Assembly: GCA_965368175.1 (NCBI GenBank) | Contig: CBDULX010000176.1 | Location: 1 to 6,314, forward strand | Length of the DNA stretch: 6,314 nt | Source of the DNA: CBDULX01 sp965368175 | GTDB taxonomy: Bacteria; Pseudomonadota; Gammaproteobacteria; SZUA-229 | Direction of reading: 5' to 3' | Part shown: positions 5,254 to 6,314 of the stretch, piece by piece | How positions within the stretch are numbered: the stretch's first letter is position 1 | How the letters are laid out: each line of letters begins with the position of its first letter | Translations under genes and position numbers: made by a program | The notes under the pieces: generated by a model | What the model was told of the DNA's origin: nothing | The model's input: the letters and a program-made list of their open reading frames with translations, nothing else | The model's database searches: none

Positions 5254-6078
5254 TTAAAATACACCACCAATAATGATCCTGAAAATAGATAATTCATCAC
5301 CATACCGATAGCCTATTCCAATACGTGGTATCTTCAGATATTGCCATTTAATGGCATGTTTTAATCCAAAGGTAATGCCTATTTCGTTCTGAATCACGAC
5401 TTCAACCGGTCGTTTGTTTGGACGTACGAAATCCAGGTCGTCAAAGTATCTGTAATTAGCAAAATACAGACTAAAGTCAATAACATAGTTTTTTTCTGTG
5501 ACTTTTGAAGGAAAGCGAAGATCCAGTACTGTTTCGAAGTAAGCAAAGTCATCAGCCTTGTCGATATCAGACCCCTTGTCTTTGGCGTAAAGTAATCTGT
5601 TCGCAAGCGTTAGTGTTGAGTGTTTTATTTGATGTTCATAGAGGCTGACAATTCCAGCTCCGTAAATTTGATTACTATCATCGGACTCAAGGTTTCTGGC
5701 AATGCCAGCATCTAGAAACGCGCCTAAAAGCCAGTTTTTTTTAACCGGGTACAGTGCCTGGATACCAGGCACGAAGCTGAAAGTTGAGGCACTGTCAGGG
5801 AGTCCGGTATCCACAAAATCGCTCGACGTAAAACCATAAAACCCAAGAGTGACAGGTGCTCTTAGTTTTAGTTGCCATTTGTTGCTCTCAGCAAGATTGA
5901 ACTCATATGAAAAAGGCATTTGATATATCTGGACGTCACGATCTTCTACTTTATAAATACCAGTACCTAAATAACTGGCAAAACCATAATTTAGCTCATT
6001 AATATTAAATTCTTGTGCATTAATTGAATTGCTTGATACTACCAGTCCCAATGTGAATAAAAATAGAGTTTGGCGCAT
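5254..6078 (-). CDS. Outer-membrane beta-barrel protein, function unknown
   Basis: The protein has 274 residues. A Sec signal peptide (MRQTLFLFTLGLVVSSNSINA, cut before QEF, about residue 21) is followed by alternating hydrophobic/polar strands rich in Tyr, Phe and Gly. Examples are WQLKLRAPVTLGFYGF, WLLGAFLDAGIA and RIGIGYRYG. The C-terminal residue is Phe (IIIGGVF), the usual BAM recognition end of outer-membrane barrels. Size suggests about 10-12 strands. The mature protein is nearly all barrel with no passenger domain. Resemblance to the 'solitary outer-membrane autotransporter beta-barrel' family is a guess from memory. The ATG has only AAGA-like purines upstream, and no better in-frame start precedes a signal peptide. 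It lies 81 nt after the phospholipase-D-like gene on the same strand and may share its transcript. Confidence 0.8.
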   Translation of the reverse strand: MRQTLFLFTLGLVVSSNSINAQEFNINELNYGFASYLGTGIYKVEDRDVQIYQMPFSYEFNLAESNKWQLKLRAPVTLGFYGFTSSDFVDTGLPDSASTFSFVPGIQALYPVKKNWLLGAFLDAGIARNLESDDSNQIYGAGIVSLYEHQIKHSTLTLANRLLYAKDKGSDIDKADDFAYFETVLDLRFPSKVTEKNYVIDFSLYFANYRYFDDLDFVRPNKRPVEVVIQNEIGITFGLKHAIKWQYLKIPRIGIGYRYGDELSIFRIIIGGVF

Positions 6079-6159
6079 ATTTCTTATTTTTTCTGGGTCA
6101 GATGCTCTGTAACTATATCTACTGAATTCATAGTATGCACATTAATTCTGTATGATTTT

Positions 6160-6314
6160 CTACAAAAAACTCTCTATAACAAAAATAGACAAAAAACCGA
6201 CCACAAATCGTTGCCACCAACTGGTATTTGGTTCTACTTCATAGCGTACTGTTTTTCCATTTTCCTGTCCGACCCACTGTAAGACATAATCGTCAAAGTC
6301 AGATTCATTTTCAA
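6160..6314 (-). CDS. C-terminal end of a phospholipase D family protein (ClsC/YmdC-like), partial
   Basis: Reading the minus strand in from the right edge gives 50 in-frame residues and a TAG stop (6160-6162). The visible tail contains VLQWVGQENGKTVRYEVEPN, then TSWWQRFVVGFLSIFVIESF and a final Leu. From memory, the pattern W...G....Y..EP.TS.WQRF.VGFLS...IE..L is the conserved end of PLD-superfamily proteins of the ClsC (YmdC) cardiolipin-synthase group, whose members join phospholipids at the membrane. The two HKD catalytic motifs would lie upstream, outside the window, so activity cannot be judged. The usual LLPIE motif reads IFVIE here, a small divergence. An overlapping + strand frame at 6070-6282 is a shadow of this end. 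Confidence 0.75.
   Translation of the reverse strand, partial: ENESDFDDYVLQWVGQENGKTVRYEVEPNTSWWQRFVVGFLSIFVIESFL

Noticed and set aside
6070..6282. 70-codon + strand reading frame
   Set aside because: It overlaps the barrel start and the ClsC-like C-terminus on the opposite strand; the minus-strand frame has a recognisable family pattern.

Overview
The window looks like chromosomal DNA of a moderately AT-rich gammaproteobacterium. The evidence is a YibI/YibH-type DUF3302 + HlyD-family gene pair of the kind known from Escherichia coli, a ClsC-like phospholipase D C-terminus, a signal peptide plus a terminal-Phe outer-membrane barrel, and a dispersed imperfect inverted repeat of a type common in proteobacterial intergenic DNA. 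No phage, transposase, CRISPR, tRNA or rRNA sequence was seen.

Layout. At the left edge is the 3' end of an unrecognised + strand gene (2-136). It is followed by a strong hairpin terminator that can act in both directions (173-203), an inverted-repeat element (243-330) and about 220 bp of AT-rich DNA without a gene. From 550 to 5003 there are six minus-strand genes. In transcription order they are: a two-TM K+ channel (5003->4650), a CPA1/NhaP-type cation/proton antiporter (4605->3397), a Cys-rich lipoprotein (3330->2797), a membrane-anchored protein with eight tandem 14-residue repeats and a 17-kDa-antigen-like C-terminus (2787->1921), a DUF3302 membrane protein (1857->1507) and a YibH-like periplasmic adaptor (1503->550). 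Gaps between them are 44, 66, 9, 63 and 3 nt, with no convincing terminator inside, so they could be one transcript. Upstream lies a 250-bp AT-rich spacer, then an outer-membrane beta-barrel gene (6078->5254). The window ends inside the C-terminus of a phospholipase D family (ClsC/YmdC-like) gene on the minus strand (6314->6160).

How the genes may work together. The channel and antiporter point to K+/Na+/H+ balance across the inner membrane. The next four proteins all have a predicted inner-membrane or periplasmic/envelope location: a lipoprotein, an anchored repeat protein with two C-terminal cysteines, and the DUF3302/HlyD pair whose transport partner is unknown. The barrel protein and the cardiolipin-synthase-like enzyme also belong to the envelope. 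A shared role in ionic or envelope stress is inference from gene order only. The two proteins I recognise least, the lipoprotein and the 14-mer-repeat protein, are the best candidates for something undescribed.

Start codons were moved inward from the longest reading frame for two genes. The antiporter starts at 4605 rather than a TTG at 4632, and the lipoprotein at 3330 rather than 3351. In each case the internal ATG has a good Shine-Dalgarno sequence and the outer start does not.
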